Notes: a model not told the origin generated them from the sequence alone. A stretch of 42,219 nucleotides of DNA from Candidatus Poribacteria bacterium (GCA_022828145.1 JAJEJA010000085.1:1-42219), one strand, 5' to 3'. Positions 16,243 to 24,350 are shown, counted from the stretch's first letter. Translations and numbers: made by a program.

Positions 16243-17593
16243 AATTTATGGGTTGGAAACGGAATACGGTATCATCTGCACACCAGATAAAAACAGAGGT
16301 AAGAAACTCACCGTACAGAATGTCGTGATGTACTTGTTCCGTGAAATCATCTCTGGACGGATGTACCCAGATGTTTTCTTGGAAAACGGCGCACGATTCT
16401 ATCAAGATATCGGATGTCATCCAGAATATGCTACCCCTGAATGTGATGATGTGATCGATGTGGTCGCACATGATAAAGCAGGAGAACGAATCGTAACCCG
16501 ACTTGCAACAACTGCTGAACGCAGAATGAAAGCGGACGGTTTTAGAGGAAAAATCTCTATATTCAAAAACAACTTAGATACAGTCGGCAATACTTACGGT
16601 TGTCATGAAAACTATCTGATGGAACGAGAAAAAGTCAGTTTTCGGCAACTGGCATCACAACTCATACCCTTTTTTGTCACCCGACAAATATACACCGGCG
16701 CAGGAAAAGTAAAACGAAGTGACCAAGGTTTCTACGAAATATCACAACGCGCCCAACATATACGAGAAGAAATCTCAATAGCAACAACAACCGCACGCGG
16801 AATCATAAACACACGTGATGAACCCCATGCGGATAGAGAAAAATATAGACGACTACACGTCATCGTAGGCGATTCTAATATGTCGGAATACTCAACCTTT
16901 CTGAAGGTTGGCATAACCGGAATAATCCTTCGCATGATTGAAGACCACTTCATTCATGAACATTTCGCACTACGAAATTCGGTACAAGCTATTCACGAAA
17001 TTTCTGAAGATATAGCCTGTAAAAGACTGATTGAGCTTGATAATGGGAAGCGATTATCAGCAATAGAACTGCAATGGCGATACTTTGAATGTGCTAAAAG
17101 GTATCTTGAACAGGCTGAATCTGACCCAACTACGGATGAAGTGATGAAACGTTGGGAATATGTGATGACACGATTGGAACAAGACCCAATGCAACTTGAC
17201 CGCGAATTAGACTGGGTCATAAAAAGAAAGTGTATTGAGACGTATGTAAAACATCGGTCATTAAAGTGGGACTCTGCTGAGGTTAAACGAATAGATTTAG
17301 AATACCATAATATCCGTCAGGATTTAAGCGTCTTTTATAAAGCTGAAAAACGCGGTTTGATAGAAAGGATATTGGACGACTCACACATCCGCAAGGCGAT
17401 GCATTCACCACCTGAAAACACCCGAGCAAAGTTCCGCGGTAGATTTATAAAACTTGTCAATAATGGCAAAGTGCTGTGTGGTGTCAATTGGAGTTATATC
17501 CAACTATATGAACCTTATCAGAAGTTATATCTGTCAACAGACCCACTCAAACCGGAATTTGAAGAAGCGAGTAGAATGATTTATTCAATCTAA
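16232..17593 (+). CDS. pafA: Pup/UBact ligase PafA
   Basis: This encodes 453 residues. The glutamine-synthetase-like active site is visible: RRIYGLETEYGI (Mg and ATP ligands Glu9, Glu11), FYQDIGCHPEYATPEC with Asp59 as the likely catalytic base, and FKNNLDTVGNTYGCHENY. YTGAGKV, IINTRDEPHAD, YRRLHVIVGDSNMSE and the late IDLEYHNIR follow. The QDIGCHPEYATPEC form, in place of VDHAHPEY, and the absence of the Dop WDY...SPL segment mark it as PafA. It would link the C-terminal Glu of UBact to a substrate lysine using ATP. The start overlaps prcA by 11 bases (coupled translation) and it ends the proteasome gene set. Confidence 0.95.
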   Translation: MHRRIYGLETEYGIICTPDKNRGKKLTVQNVVMYLFREIISGRMYPDVFLENGARFYQDIGCHPEYATPECDDVIDVVAHDKAGERIVTRLATTAERRMKADGFRGKISIFKNNLDTVGNTYGCHENYLMEREKVSFRQLASQLIPFFVTRQIYTGAGKVKRSDQGFYEISQRAQHIREEISIATTTARGIINTRDEPHADREKYRRLHVIVGDSNMSEYSTFLKVGITGIILRMIEDHFIHEHFALRNSVQAIHEISEDIACKRLIELDNGKRLSAIELQWRYFECAKRYLEQAESDPTTDEVMKRWEYVMTRLEQDPMQLDRELDWVIKRKCIETYVKHRSLKWDSAEVKRIDLEYHNIRQDLSVFYKAEKRGLIERILDDSHIRKAMHSPPENTRAKFRGRFIKLVNNGKVLCGVNWSYIQLYEPYQKLYLSTDPLKPEFEEASRMIYSI

Positions 17594-17612
17594 TAAATTA
17601 CCGGAGAAGATT

Positions 17613-18203
17613 ATGGCAACTGCTGCAGTACAGACATACCTCACACCCGAAGAATACATCACTTTAGAACGTAAAGCGATCCCTAACGCAGAAACAGTTA
17701 GAAGTGAATACGTTAAAGGGAAAATAATCGCAATGTCTGGGGCAAGTCGAGCACATAATCTGATTACTGTGAATATATCTGCAATGCTCCATATCCAATT
17801 AAAGGGGCGCGGATGCGAAACCTACGCAAACGAAATGCGGGTTAGTACACCCAGCACCTTATCCTATTTCTACCCTGATGTCGTTGTCGTTTGTGAAGAA
17901 CCGCGTTTTGAAGATGAAGTCTTTGATATACTTCTCAATCCAATTATTCTTGTAGAAGTTTTGTCACCTTCAACAGAAGCTTATGATCGCGGCGAAAAAT
18001 TTAGTCACTACCGACAGCTGCCATCTTTACAGGAATATATCCTCGTTGCCCAAGACAAAATTTGCGTTGAACGTTTCAGGCGTCAAGAGAACAATTGGGT
18101 TCTCACCGATTTTCAAAACTTTGAAGAACGCCTATCCCTTATTTCAGTTGAATGTGAACTCCCTTTGTGTGAAATTTATGATCGCGTCCCATTTCCTGAG
18201 TAG
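17613..18203 (+). CDS. Uma2 family (DUF820) endonuclease-fold protein
   Basis: This encodes 196 residues. Family hallmarks are LTPEEYITLER at the start, EYVKGKIIAMSGAS, then FYPDVVVVCEEP and ILVEVLSPSTEAYDRGEKF with YRQLPSLQEYILVAQ. Uma2 proteins have the PD-(D/E)xK fold; the Asp in YPDVVV and the Glu in VEVLS are the expected metal ligands. They are abundant in Cyanobacteria and some candidate phyla and their role is unclear, perhaps tied to mobile DNA. The gene starts 19 bases after pafA with a CGGAGA ribosome site, so it may be co-transcribed. No functional link to the proteasome is established. A second Uma2 gene lies at 22808. Confidence 0.85.
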   Translation: MATAAVQTYLTPEEYITLERKAIPNAETVRSEYVKGKIIAMSGASRAHNLITVNISAMLHIQLKGRGCETYANEMRVSTPSTLSYFYPDVVVVCEEPRFEDEVFDILLNPIILVEVLSPSTEAYDRGEKFSHYRQLPSLQEYILVAQDKICVERFRRQENNWVLTDFQNFEERLSLISVECELPLCEIYDRVPFPE

Positions 18204-18242
18204 TACAACTCAAACCATAAAGCCAAATATAATGCTGTAGCA

Positions 18243-18480
18243 CATTCATCCTTGATTGTGCTTCTTTCTACAACCCCATTCATCCTTCATTTTGTGCCTC
18301 TTTGTATCACATTCTGTTAGATTGTGCGTTTCTTTGTATCACATTCATCCTTGATTGTGCTTCTTTCTACAACCCCATTCATCCTCCATTTTGTGCCTCT
18401 TTGTATCACATTCTGTTAGATTATGCGTTTCTTTGTATCACATTCATCCTTGATTGTGCTTCTTCTACAACCACCTTATG
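18243..18480. repeat. Tandem repeat, 99-bp period, about 2.4 copies
   Basis: CATTCATCCTTGATTGTGC recurs at 18243, 18342 and 18441, exactly 99 bases apart, with nearly identical sequence between. The unit contains shorter internal echoes (CTTTGTATCACATTC). The frames through it are repetitive and are not annotated as genes. This and the next repeat fill the 690-base gap after the Uma2 gene. Confidence 0.9.
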
Positions 18481-18500
18481 TGTCAATTTAAGGATATTCA

Positions 18501-18774
18501 CTCTTGTTGGTAGGCAATATAAGACCGATTTTAGCCCCATACCTTTCGCACCGCTGGTGCTCGGGTTTTCGGGGGATACGTGTTCTATATACACCTTCCG
18601 CACCGAAATCAACGCTATGAATGCGCGTAAGGCATTCAGCGGGTGCTGATATGTGATTTACCAAAGCCTCAGAGAGGCGAAAGGTGTATAGTCCGCATTG
18701 ATCAATCAATAGCAAGTCCCAGAGGGGCGAAAGGTATATCAACGCTCTAACGTTTTCACTAAATTGACGTCTAT
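18501..18774 (+). repeat. Dispersed intergenic repeat, short copy
   Basis: This is about 274 bases, clearly similar to 29142-29450. Landmarks are TATAAGACCGATT, CCTTTCGCACCGCTGGTGCT, a hairpin at 18614-18640, CTCAGAGAGGCGAAAGGTGT and TTCACTAAATTGACGTCTAT. CCTTTCGC and GCGAAAGG make it internally inverted. It lacks a 34-base unit present in the other copy. Confidence 0.85.
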
Positions 18775-18776
18775 AG

Positions 18777-18842
18777 TGACAAAAAACTTACACACCCCAC
18801 TTTTCATATTCTGTTGACCATTTCTCTGGCGTATGATAAACT
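18777..18842 (+). promoter_or_regulatory. Promoter with conserved upstream element, Cas2-like gene
   Basis: The element TGACAAAAAACTTACACACC (18777-18796) is followed by TTGACC (18814-18819), a 17-bp spacer and TAAACT (18837-18842). TTACAC lies 49 bases before the -10. Confidence 0.7.
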
Positions 18843-18896
18843 TAAAGTACCTATCACCGAATATAAGATTTAATTTTCGTAATTCAGGAAATAGTA

Positions 18897-19166
18897 ATGA
18901 CAACATATATTGTTACTTTTGAAGTCGCTGATGATTTGAAAAAGAGTGATCTTAAAGAGAAACTCAAAAAATACGGTACTTTTTGTCCTATTCATGATAA
19001 TTGTTGGGTTATCGTCTCTGATCAAACTCCAGTTCAAATCAGAGATTCCTTGAGTAGTACTCTTTCTGGATCTGATAGAATTTTTGTCATTCGTTCTGGA
19101 ACACATTCTGCGTGGATAAATAGTTATGGAACAAAACATGATGAATGGTTAAAGGAAAGATTGTAA
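18897..19166 (+). CDS. Cas2-like small protein (SinR family)
   Basis: This encodes 89 residues. The pattern TYIVTFEV near the N-terminus, an amphipathic helix, CPIHDNCWVIVSDQTPVQIRD and then RIFVIRSGTHSAWIN resembles the ferredoxin-like fold of Cas2 and of the short proteins annotated as SinR family. These have an N-terminal strand, a helix, and a central W-V/I strand. No cas1, CRISPR repeat or other cas gene is present, so it is unlikely to act in adaptation. A toxin-like or RNA-binding role, as in VapD relatives, is possible but unproven. The gene has its own promoter; no strong ribosome site is seen before ATG 18897. Confidence 0.6.
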   Translation: MTTYIVTFEVADDLKKSDLKEKLKKYGTFCPIHDNCWVIVSDQTPVQIRDSLSSTLSGSDRIFVIRSGTHSAWINSYGTKHDEWLKERL

Positions 19167-19286
19167 AATGGTTGATCCTAACTCTCTTTACAGCGACGAA
19201 ACACTTCCTGTATGACGAGGCAGAGTCCCCTCAGTTGATTTTAGATGGTAGGTCACAGAAACAATTTTTATATGAGGAAAGAAACA

Positions 19287-19586
19287 ATGGCAGACGAACT
19301 CAATACTGAAATTTTAAAAAGACTTGAAACTAATATAAACGAATTAAAGTTTAATGTAAACGAATTAAAGACTGATGTGAGCGACTTACAGGCTGATGTT
19401 AAGAAGATGGATGAAGAAAACAGGAAAGAGCATAAAGAACTGTCAAAAAATATATCCGATCTGGAAACAAGCATATCAGGACTTAATGGTAAAATGACAG
19501 TGATTCAATTGTTTTTAGGTGCAATCCTAACAGGTGGTATTATATTCACAGTGAGTATGGCGTTAAAATTGATAGGTAATGGTTAA
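19287..19586 (+). CDS. Coiled-coil protein with C-terminal membrane segment
   Basis: This encodes 99 residues from ATG 19287, chosen because GAGGAAAG lies at the right distance upstream; longer starts at 19245 or 19272 lack one. Residues about 10-72 form a heptad coiled coil, with repeated motifs such as NELKFNVNELKTDVSDL. The C-terminus is a single hydrophobic segment (MTVIQLFLGAILTGGIIFTV) and a short tail. The layout resembles XhlA-type phage lysis accessory proteins and many small bacterial membrane-anchored coiled coils; nothing nearby supports a phage origin. Confidence 0.65.
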   Translation: MADELNTEILKRLETNINELKFNVNELKTDVSDLQADVKKMDEENRKEHKELSKNISDLETSISGLNGKMTVIQLFLGAILTGGIIFTVSMALKLIGNG

Positions 19587-19594
19587 TCATCTCT

Positions 19595-19720
19595 ATGTCA
19601 AAACAAAACTTCAACGATAAACTGATCGCACTCCTGAGAACTAACCCCAAACTATGTTGACGAATCAGAAAACTCCTTACCGCAGCAGAACCCAAAAGCA
19701 CCATCTTTAAAAAATCACAT
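19595..19720 (+). pseudogene. Remnant of a larger gene (5' end)
   Basis: ATG 19595 opens MSKQNFNDKLIALLRTNPKL and meets a stop at 19658. In the neighbouring frame the sense continues as VDESENSLPQQNPKAPS. This looks like the N-terminus of a longer protein that was frameshifted and then truncated. I recall similar starts on DNA methyltransferases of related organisms, but that is weak evidence. Confidence 0.35.
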
Positions 19721-19781
19721 AAAAGTCAATGAAATTGATCTTATCTTATTCATTGACTTTTTCTGTTTAGTGCTATATAAT
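19721..19781 (+). promoter_or_regulatory. ppdK promoter overlapping an inverted repeat
   Basis: TTGACT (19753-19758), a 17-bp spacer and TATAAT (19776-19781) form a strong sigma70-type promoter. The -35 lies inside the right arm of a perfect 13-bp inverted repeat (AAAAGTCAATGAA 19721-19733, TTCATTGACTTTT 19749-19761). The repeat with its T run could be the upstream terminator, an operator, or both. Confidence 0.75.
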
Positions 19782-19871
19782 TTGAGTTACAGATTGAAAT
19801 TCGCTGAAGGATATAATACCAATAGATGATACCAATAATTACAATGTGATGAACGCAATCAGGAGGAATTT

Positions 19872-22505
19872 ATGTCACAACCAAAGTATGTCTACTTCTT
19901 TGGAGGCGGTGAAGGCGAAGGTGATGCAACCATGCGAACGCTACTCGGTGGTAAAGGCGCAAACCTTGCTGAAATGACCACCCTTGGTGTTCCTGTCCCC
20001 CCAGGCTTTACTATCTCCACTGAAGTATGCAAATTCTACTATGAAAATGATAAGAAGTACCCCAGCGGCCTTGACCAGCAGATTACCGAAAACCTACAGA
20101 AATTAGAAGATACTCTTGACGAGAAATTCGGAGATACGGAAGACCCGCTCCTTATCTCTGTTCGTTCAGGGGCTGCGGTGTCTATGCCAGGTATGATGGA
20201 TACGATTCTTAACCTCGGTCTGAATGATGACGCTGTTCAAGGACTCATCGCAAAGTCTGAAAACGAACGGTTTGCTTATGATGCATACCGTAGGTTCGTC
20301 CAGATGTTCGGGAACGTTGTGCTGCGTGTCGACCATGACGAATTTGAACATCTACTTGAACAGAAGAAAACAGATAAAGGCGTTACCTTAGATACGGAAT
20401 TAGAAGCACCCGATCTGTTGGAACTTGTCAAAGAATTCAAAAACATCATCAAGCAGAAAACAGGTAACGATTTCCCAGACGAACCACGACGGCAGTTAGA
20501 CATGGCACGTGATGCAGTCTTCGAGTCTTCTGGCAATCCACGCGCCATTACGTATCGTCGACTTAACGATATTTCAGAAGAACTCGGACGTACCGCAGTT
20601 AATGTGCAAGCGATGGTATTCGGTAACATGGGAGGTAGCTCCGGAACAGGAGTTGCATTCACGAGAAACCCATCCACAGGTGCCAATCAGTTCTATGGTG
20701 AATTCCTAATGAATGCTCAAGGAGAAGATGTCGTTGCTGGTATTCGAACACCCCTACCAATATCAGAACTGCGAAACATCCAACCTGATGCTTATGATGA
20801 ATTGGTTGAAATTGGTTTGCGACTTGAGAAACATTATCGTGATATGCAGGACGTGGAATTTACGATCCAAGATGGTACCCTTTATATGCTGCAAACCAGA
20901 AATGGAAAACGTACGGGTCAAGCTGCAGTCAGAATAGCAGTTGAGATGGTTGAAGAAGGAATGATTGATAAAGAAACTGCATTGACACGTGTTCCTGCTA
21001 ACGATCTTGATCAGTTACTGCATCCGAGTGTTGATCCTGATGCTCACGTTGAGGTAATCGCTAAAGGATTGCCGGCGTCACCAGGTGCTGCTGTCGGTAA
21101 AGTCGTTTTCACAGCTTTACGTGCCGAGGAACTCGCAGCAAAAGGTGAAAAGGTTATACTCGTCCGATCAGAGACCTCACCAGAAGACATCGGTGGTATG
21201 GATGCCGCACAAGGAATCCTCACTGCACGGGGCGGTATGACAAGCCACGCAGCTGTCGTTGCACGCGGTATGGGTAAATGCTGTGTCGCAGGATGTTCCG
21301 ATCTGTTTATAGATGAAGGGAAATTGGAATTCTATGCCGCAGGAAATCGTTATGCTGAAGGGGACTTTATCACACTCAACGGTTCCACAGGAGATGTACT
21401 CAAAGGGCAAGTTTCTCTCATTCAACCTGAGCTGAGTGGACAATTCGGTATCCTAATGGAATGGGCAGATGAAGCGCGAACACTGGATGTGCGAACAAAC
21501 GCAGATACACCAGAAGATACAAAAACTGCCCGAGAATTTGGCGCAGAAGGAATCGGACTTTGCCGGACTGAACACATGTTCTTTGGCACTGGCATAGATG
21601 CTGTGCGTGAGATGATACTGGCAGATGATACAATTGAACGTAAACACGCATTAGGTAAACTCCTCGAACATCAACGAACAGATTTTATCGGTATCTTTGA
21701 AGCAATGGCGGGTTACCCCGTGACAATACGGACACTGGATCCACCATTACACGAGTTTTTACCGAAAAATGAAGCTGAGATCAATGAACTCTCGGGAAGA
21801 ATTAACGTCCCAGCACAGAAACTTCGCGAACGCGTGGAAGAACTACACGAATTCAACCCCATGCTGGGGCATAGAGGCTGTAGACTCGGCATTGTCTATC
21901 CAGAGATTACAGAAATGCAGGCACGGGCCATTTTTGAAGCTGCTGTTGATGTCGCAAAACGCGGTATCAAAATTTTACCTGAGATTATGATTCCGCTTGT
22001 TGGACACATTAATGAATTCTCGCTGCAACGTAAAGTTGTTGTGGATACCGCTGAGGAGGTATTTAATGAAACGGGAACTCGTGTTAAATACCTTGTGGGT
22101 ACGATGATCGAGCTTCCTCGTGCAGCACTCACTGCGGACAAAATCGCAGCGGAAGCAGAATTCTTCTCCTATGGTACTAACGACCTTACACAGACAACAT
22201 TTGGCATGAGTCGGGATGATGCAGTAAAATTCCTTGACGATTATGTTGAGAACGGTGTTCTTGAATATGATCCCTTCCAAGTATTGGATCAAGAAGGTGT
22301 CGGTAGTCTTTTGCAGATAGGAAACGAAAAAGGACGTTCCGCACGTCCTGATCTGAAGGTAGGAATCTGTGGGGAACATGGTGGAGAACCGAGCTCTGTG
22401 AAATTCTGCTACAGCTTAGGGTTTGATTATGTATCATGTTCTCCGTTCCGTGTGCCAATTGCGCGTTTGGCTGCAGCACAGGCTGCCATTGAAGCGAAGA
22501 CTTAG
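19872..22505 (+). CDS. ppdK: Pyruvate, phosphate dikinase
   Basis: This encodes 877 residues, close to the usual length of about 875. The ATP-grasp domain starts with KYVYFFGGG, LLGGKGANLAEM and VPPGFTIST, followed by VRSGAAVSMPGMMDT and GNMGGSSGTGVAFTRNP. The swivelling phosphohistidine domain has GGMTSHAAVVARGMGK with catalytic His459. The C-terminal PEP/pyruvate barrel has EGIGLCRTEHMFF, LGHRGCRLGI and VGICGEHGGEP. The enzyme interconverts pyruvate, ATP and phosphate with PEP, AMP and pyrophosphate, and can run in either glycolytic or gluconeogenic direction. CGEHGGEP and overall layout separate it from PEP synthase. ATG 19872 follows AGGAGG. It is monocistronic, with its own promoter and terminator. 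Confidence 0.97.
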   Translation: MSQPKYVYFFGGGEGEGDATMRTLLGGKGANLAEMTTLGVPVPPGFTISTEVCKFYYENDKKYPSGLDQQITENLQKLEDTLDEKFGDTEDPLLISVRSGAAVSMPGMMDTILNLGLNDDAVQGLIAKSENERFAYDAYRRFVQMFGNVVLRVDHDEFEHLLEQKKTDKGVTLDTELEAPDLLELVKEFKNIIKQKTGNDFPDEPRRQLDMARDAVFESSGNPRAITYRRLNDISEELGRTAVNVQAMVFGNMGGSSGTGVAFTRNPSTGANQFYGEFLMNAQGEDVVAGIRTPLPISELRNIQPDAYDELVEIGLRLEKHYRDMQDVEFTIQDGTLYMLQTRNGKRTGQAAVRIAVEMVEEGMIDKETALTRVPANDLDQLLHPSVDPDAHVEVIAKGLPASPGAAVGKVVFTALRAEELAAKGEKVILVRSETSPEDIGGMDAAQGILTARGGMTSHAAVVARGMGKCCVAGCSDLFIDEGKLEFYAAGNRYAEGDFITLNGSTGDVLKGQVSLIQPELSGQFGILMEWADEARTLDVRTNADTPEDTKTAREFGAEGIGLCRTEHMFFGTGIDAVREMILADDTIERKHALGKLLEHQRTDFIGIFEAMAGYPVTIRTLDPPLHEFLPKNEAEINELSGRINVPAQKLRERVEELHEFNPMLGHRGCRLGIVYPEITEMQARAIFEAAVDVAKRGIKILPEIMIPLVGHINEFSLQRKVVVDTAEEVFNETGTRVKYLVGTMIELPRAALTADKIAAEAEFFSYGTNDLTQTTFGMSRDDAVKFLDDYVENGVLEYDPFQVLDQEGVGSLLQIGNEKGRSARPDLKVGICGEHGGEPSSVKFCYSLGFDYVSCSPFRVPIARLAAAQAAIEAKT

Positions 22506-22533
22506 TTTGTATTCTATCGTTTAGTTTTCTCAT

Positions 22534-22575
22534 AGGCGTGTATGTGTGTTCTACATACACGCCTTTATCTTTTTG
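22534..22575 (+). terminator. Rho-independent terminator after ppdK
   Basis: Stem AGGCGTGTATGT (22534-22545) pairs perfectly with ACATACACGCCT (22553-22564) and is followed by a T-rich tract, TTATCTTTTT. Confidence 0.88.
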
Positions 22576-22592
22576 AATACATTCCAAAGCAC

Positions 22593-22712
22593 GGGTATGT
22601 AAAGTTTTTGTCCCTAAAGTATCAATTTTGGAATTTCCTATGCTCTTAATAGTAGTAGGCACTCGGAGAGTGCCGTCTCTTATGAAAAAGGTGACAAAAT
22701 ATTTTCACACCC
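22593..22712 (+). repeat. Dispersed hairpin repeat, copy 3 (full length, two inverted ends)
   Basis: The left end GGGTATGTAAAGTTTTTGTC is the inverse of the right end GTGACAAAATATTTTCACAC. Between them lie TCAATTTTGG, TATGCTCTTAATAGTAGTAG and the hairpin GGCACTC (22658-22664) with GAGTGCC (22668-22674). The loop is GGA, the reverse complement of the TCC found in the other three copies. Confidence 0.85.
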
Positions 22713-22756
22713 GTAGCACAAAACGGTTGAAATATATCGGCATAATGTGGTAAATT
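22691..22756 (+). promoter_or_regulatory. Promoter with conserved upstream element, second Uma2 gene
   Basis: The element GTGACAAAATATTTTCACAC (from 22691) is followed by TTGAAA (22727-22732), an 18-bp spacer and TAAATT (22751-22756). The motif-to--10 distance is 47-48 bases. Confidence 0.65.
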
Positions 22757-22807
22757 ATGATTACATTGAAGAAGAACTAAATGCCAAATTTACACTGGAG
22801 AAAATGC

Positions 22808-23377
22808 ATGAATTTACAAGACATTTATCATTACAAACAAGAGGTCCTATCTCCTGGAAAGACAGTAATGACCTTAGAGGAGTTCCTTGAAAGTGACTTA
22901 GAGGGTTATGAATATGTTAATGGAGAATTAGTGTATATGCCACCTAAGACATTGGAATTAGGATGTATATGTTCTAATGTTGCTTTCTTTTTAGGTGAAT
23001 ATGTTCGTACCAATCGTATAGGAAGAATATATTTACCGTACACTGCATATAGAATTGGAGAATCTGGACTAATTCCAGATGTATCCTATATTTCAACTGA
23101 CCGACTTCCTGATGACAAGAGTAAGCCAACCTATGACGCACCAAATCTTGCTGTAGAGGTACTTTCTCCAACTGACACTATTTTTGAAATTGAAGATAAG
23201 AATTTTGCATACTTGGAAGCAGGCACACAGTTAGTATGGGCACTCAATCCCATATCCAAATCGGTAAATGTCTATCGTTCAGAAACAGACATCAAAACTC
23301 TCACGCGAAATGATACGCTCAGCGGTGAGGACGTTGTTGAAGGTTTTTCTTGTTCAGTTGCCAAACTTTTTGAATAA
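22808..23377 (+). CDS. Uma2 family endonuclease-fold protein
   Basis: This encodes 189 residues from ATG 22808, preceded by TGGAG at a good distance; an in-frame ATG at 22781 would add nine residues. Family features are MTLEEFLESDLEGYEYVNGE, then GLIPDVSYISTDRLP and LAVEVLSPTDTIFEIEDK, and LVWALNPISKSVNVYR. The Asp of IPDVSY and Glu of VEVLS are the expected metal ligands of the PD-(D/E)xK fold. It is only distantly similar to the Uma2 protein at 17613. The cupin gene follows 32 bases later and may share its transcript. Its function is not established. Confidence 0.85.
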   Translation: MNLQDIYHYKQEVLSPGKTVMTLEEFLESDLEGYEYVNGELVYMPPKTLELGCICSNVAFFLGEYVRTNRIGRIYLPYTAYRIGESGLIPDVSYISTDRLPDDKSKPTYDAPNLAVEVLSPTDTIFEIEDKNFAYLEAGTQLVWALNPISKSVNVYRSETDIKTLTRNDTLSGEDVVEGFSCSVAKLFE

Positions 23378-23409
23378 AGACTCATTATATTACTTGGAAA
23401 GGATACACC

Positions 23410-23859
23410 ATGATAATTGCAGATGTAAATGAAATTGAAGGTCGCACATATCCCGCTCGTAGATTAACCAGAAACCTTGTCGGCGGTGCATCCCCGATAC
23501 AGATAGATGAATTTTGCATGGGGTTTGTCGTCTTGGAACCCAACGGTGGACAAGTACCGTGGCACAACCACGAACAGGAAGAGATATACTTCATCGTTGA
23601 AGGTGAAGGGGAAATGTGTCTCGGTGAAGAAAGACAAACGGTTTCTTCTGGACAAACCGTTTTTATTCCATCGTGGGTTTTCCATCAGCTCACCAACACC
23701 AGCGACACACCCATGCACATGGTATACTGCTACGGACCTGCAGGAGATGTCGACCATTGGAAACAGGAACTCGCTGGCACACTGCCAAAAGCCGGTATAG
23801 ATGTACCACCACTCCCTGAAGGTGCAGCACCACAATGCACTGATAAACCTCAGGAATAG
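23410..23859 (+). CDS. Cupin-domain protein
   Basis: This encodes 149 residues. Cupin motif 1 is present as HNHEQEEIYFIVEGEG (the HxH...E metal ligands, about residues 52-58). Motif 2 appears as VFIPSWVFHQLTNTS with its His near 88, followed by MHMVYCYGP. It is a single-domain small beta-barrel protein that probably binds one metal ion. The substrate cannot be deduced; similar proteins include isomerases, dioxygenases and sugar-binding sensors. The C-terminal 25 residues are Pro-rich. AAGGA lies close upstream of ATG 23410. The gene follows the Uma2 gene by 32 bases. Confidence 0.85.
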   Translation: MIIADVNEIEGRTYPARRLTRNLVGGASPIQIDEFCMGFVVLEPNGGQVPWHNHEQEEIYFIVEGEGEMCLGEERQTVSSGQTVFIPSWVFHQLTNTSDTPMHMVYCYGPAGDVDHWKQELAGTLPKAGIDVPPLPEGAAPQCTDKPQE

Positions 23860-23950
23860 TTGTCAGCCATTGGCTAAATGAATTCTCAATAGCTTAAACC
23901 TTCTTCAGTCCCGTATGAATTTTAAGTTTAAAATTGGGTAATATTTTATT

Positions 23951-24020
23951 CTTCCCAGACCCGGTAGGTTCGGTTTCCTAACCAATGCAGAATACCAAAC
24001 GCGTATTCTGCCGGGTGTCT
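23951..24020. repeat. REP-like element carrying the conserved-loop hairpin
   Basis: GGTAGGTTCGGTTTCCTAAC (23963 on) is the same sequence found at 24071 and 29009. Here it runs into a perfect 9-bp hairpin: GCAGAATAC (23987-23995), loop CAAACGC, GTATTCTGC (24003-24011). On the minus strand the loop reads GCGTTTG, as in the related hairpins. Confidence 0.75.
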
Positions 24021-24050
24021 CAACGAATTACCTAAATTATTATTTAACGT

Positions 24051-24108
24051 GAGTTTGATAAATCAGATTTTCCCAGGCCGGTAGGTTCGGTTTCCTAACC
24101 GAACCGGA
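24051..24108 (+). repeat. REP-like repeat, paired with 28980-29034
   Basis: GAGTTTGATAAATCAGATTT, then TCCCAGGCCGGTAGG and a 9-bp stem (GGTTCGGTT with AACCGAACC, loop TCCT). The copy at 28980-29034 is almost identical. Confidence 0.85.
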
Positions 24109-24188
24109 TTATACAAGAAACTGAATATTACCCGATTAAATTCTTGATCTTCATTAGGGACGATATGTTTATAAATACCGTCAAAAAC

Positions 24189-24223
24189 TACCCTACTGCA
24201 AACCTGCTGTTTGTAGTAGGGTA
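24189..24223. other. Long hairpin without a T run
   Basis: TACCCTACTGCAAAC (24189-24203) pairs with GTTTGTAGTAGGGTA (24209-24223), 15 bp with one G-U pair and a five-base loop. It lacks the T run of a terminator and has no gene close downstream. It lies in the 880-base gap after the cupin gene, which holds only repeats and possible promoters. Confidence 0.7.
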
Positions 24224-24318
24224 ATTCATTGCCTGTTGATTACCGAAATATCTTATCAATCTTCTATATATTTCAACAATCAAAAACGGTTATATATAGG
24301 CTTAATATGCATTATATA

Positions 24319-24350
24319 TTGACAATTTCTATAAATTGCCTTATTATAAT
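24319..24350 (+). promoter_or_regulatory. Orphan promoter-like sequence, duplicated at 30030
   Basis: TTGACA (24319-24324) is followed at 17 bp by TATTAT (24342-24347); an overlapping TATAAT sits at 20 bp. The same arrangement, with GCCTTATTATAAT, recurs at 30030-30061. No gene follows here, only CATAGGAGATT, so the gene it served may have been lost. Confidence 0.55.

Noticed and set aside
18243..18480. Possible CRISPR array
   Set aside because: The units are directly adjacent with a 99-bp period and no unique spacers between short repeats, so it is a plain tandem repeat.
18302..18649. A 115-codon + strand frame
   Set aside because: It translates the 99-bp tandem repeat and then another intergenic repeat; it has no ribosome site and no protein-like composition.
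19168..19215. A 15-codon frame after the Cas2-like gene (MVDPNSLYSDETLPV)
   Set aside because: It looks like the first residues of some protein but is too short to judge and has no ribosome site.
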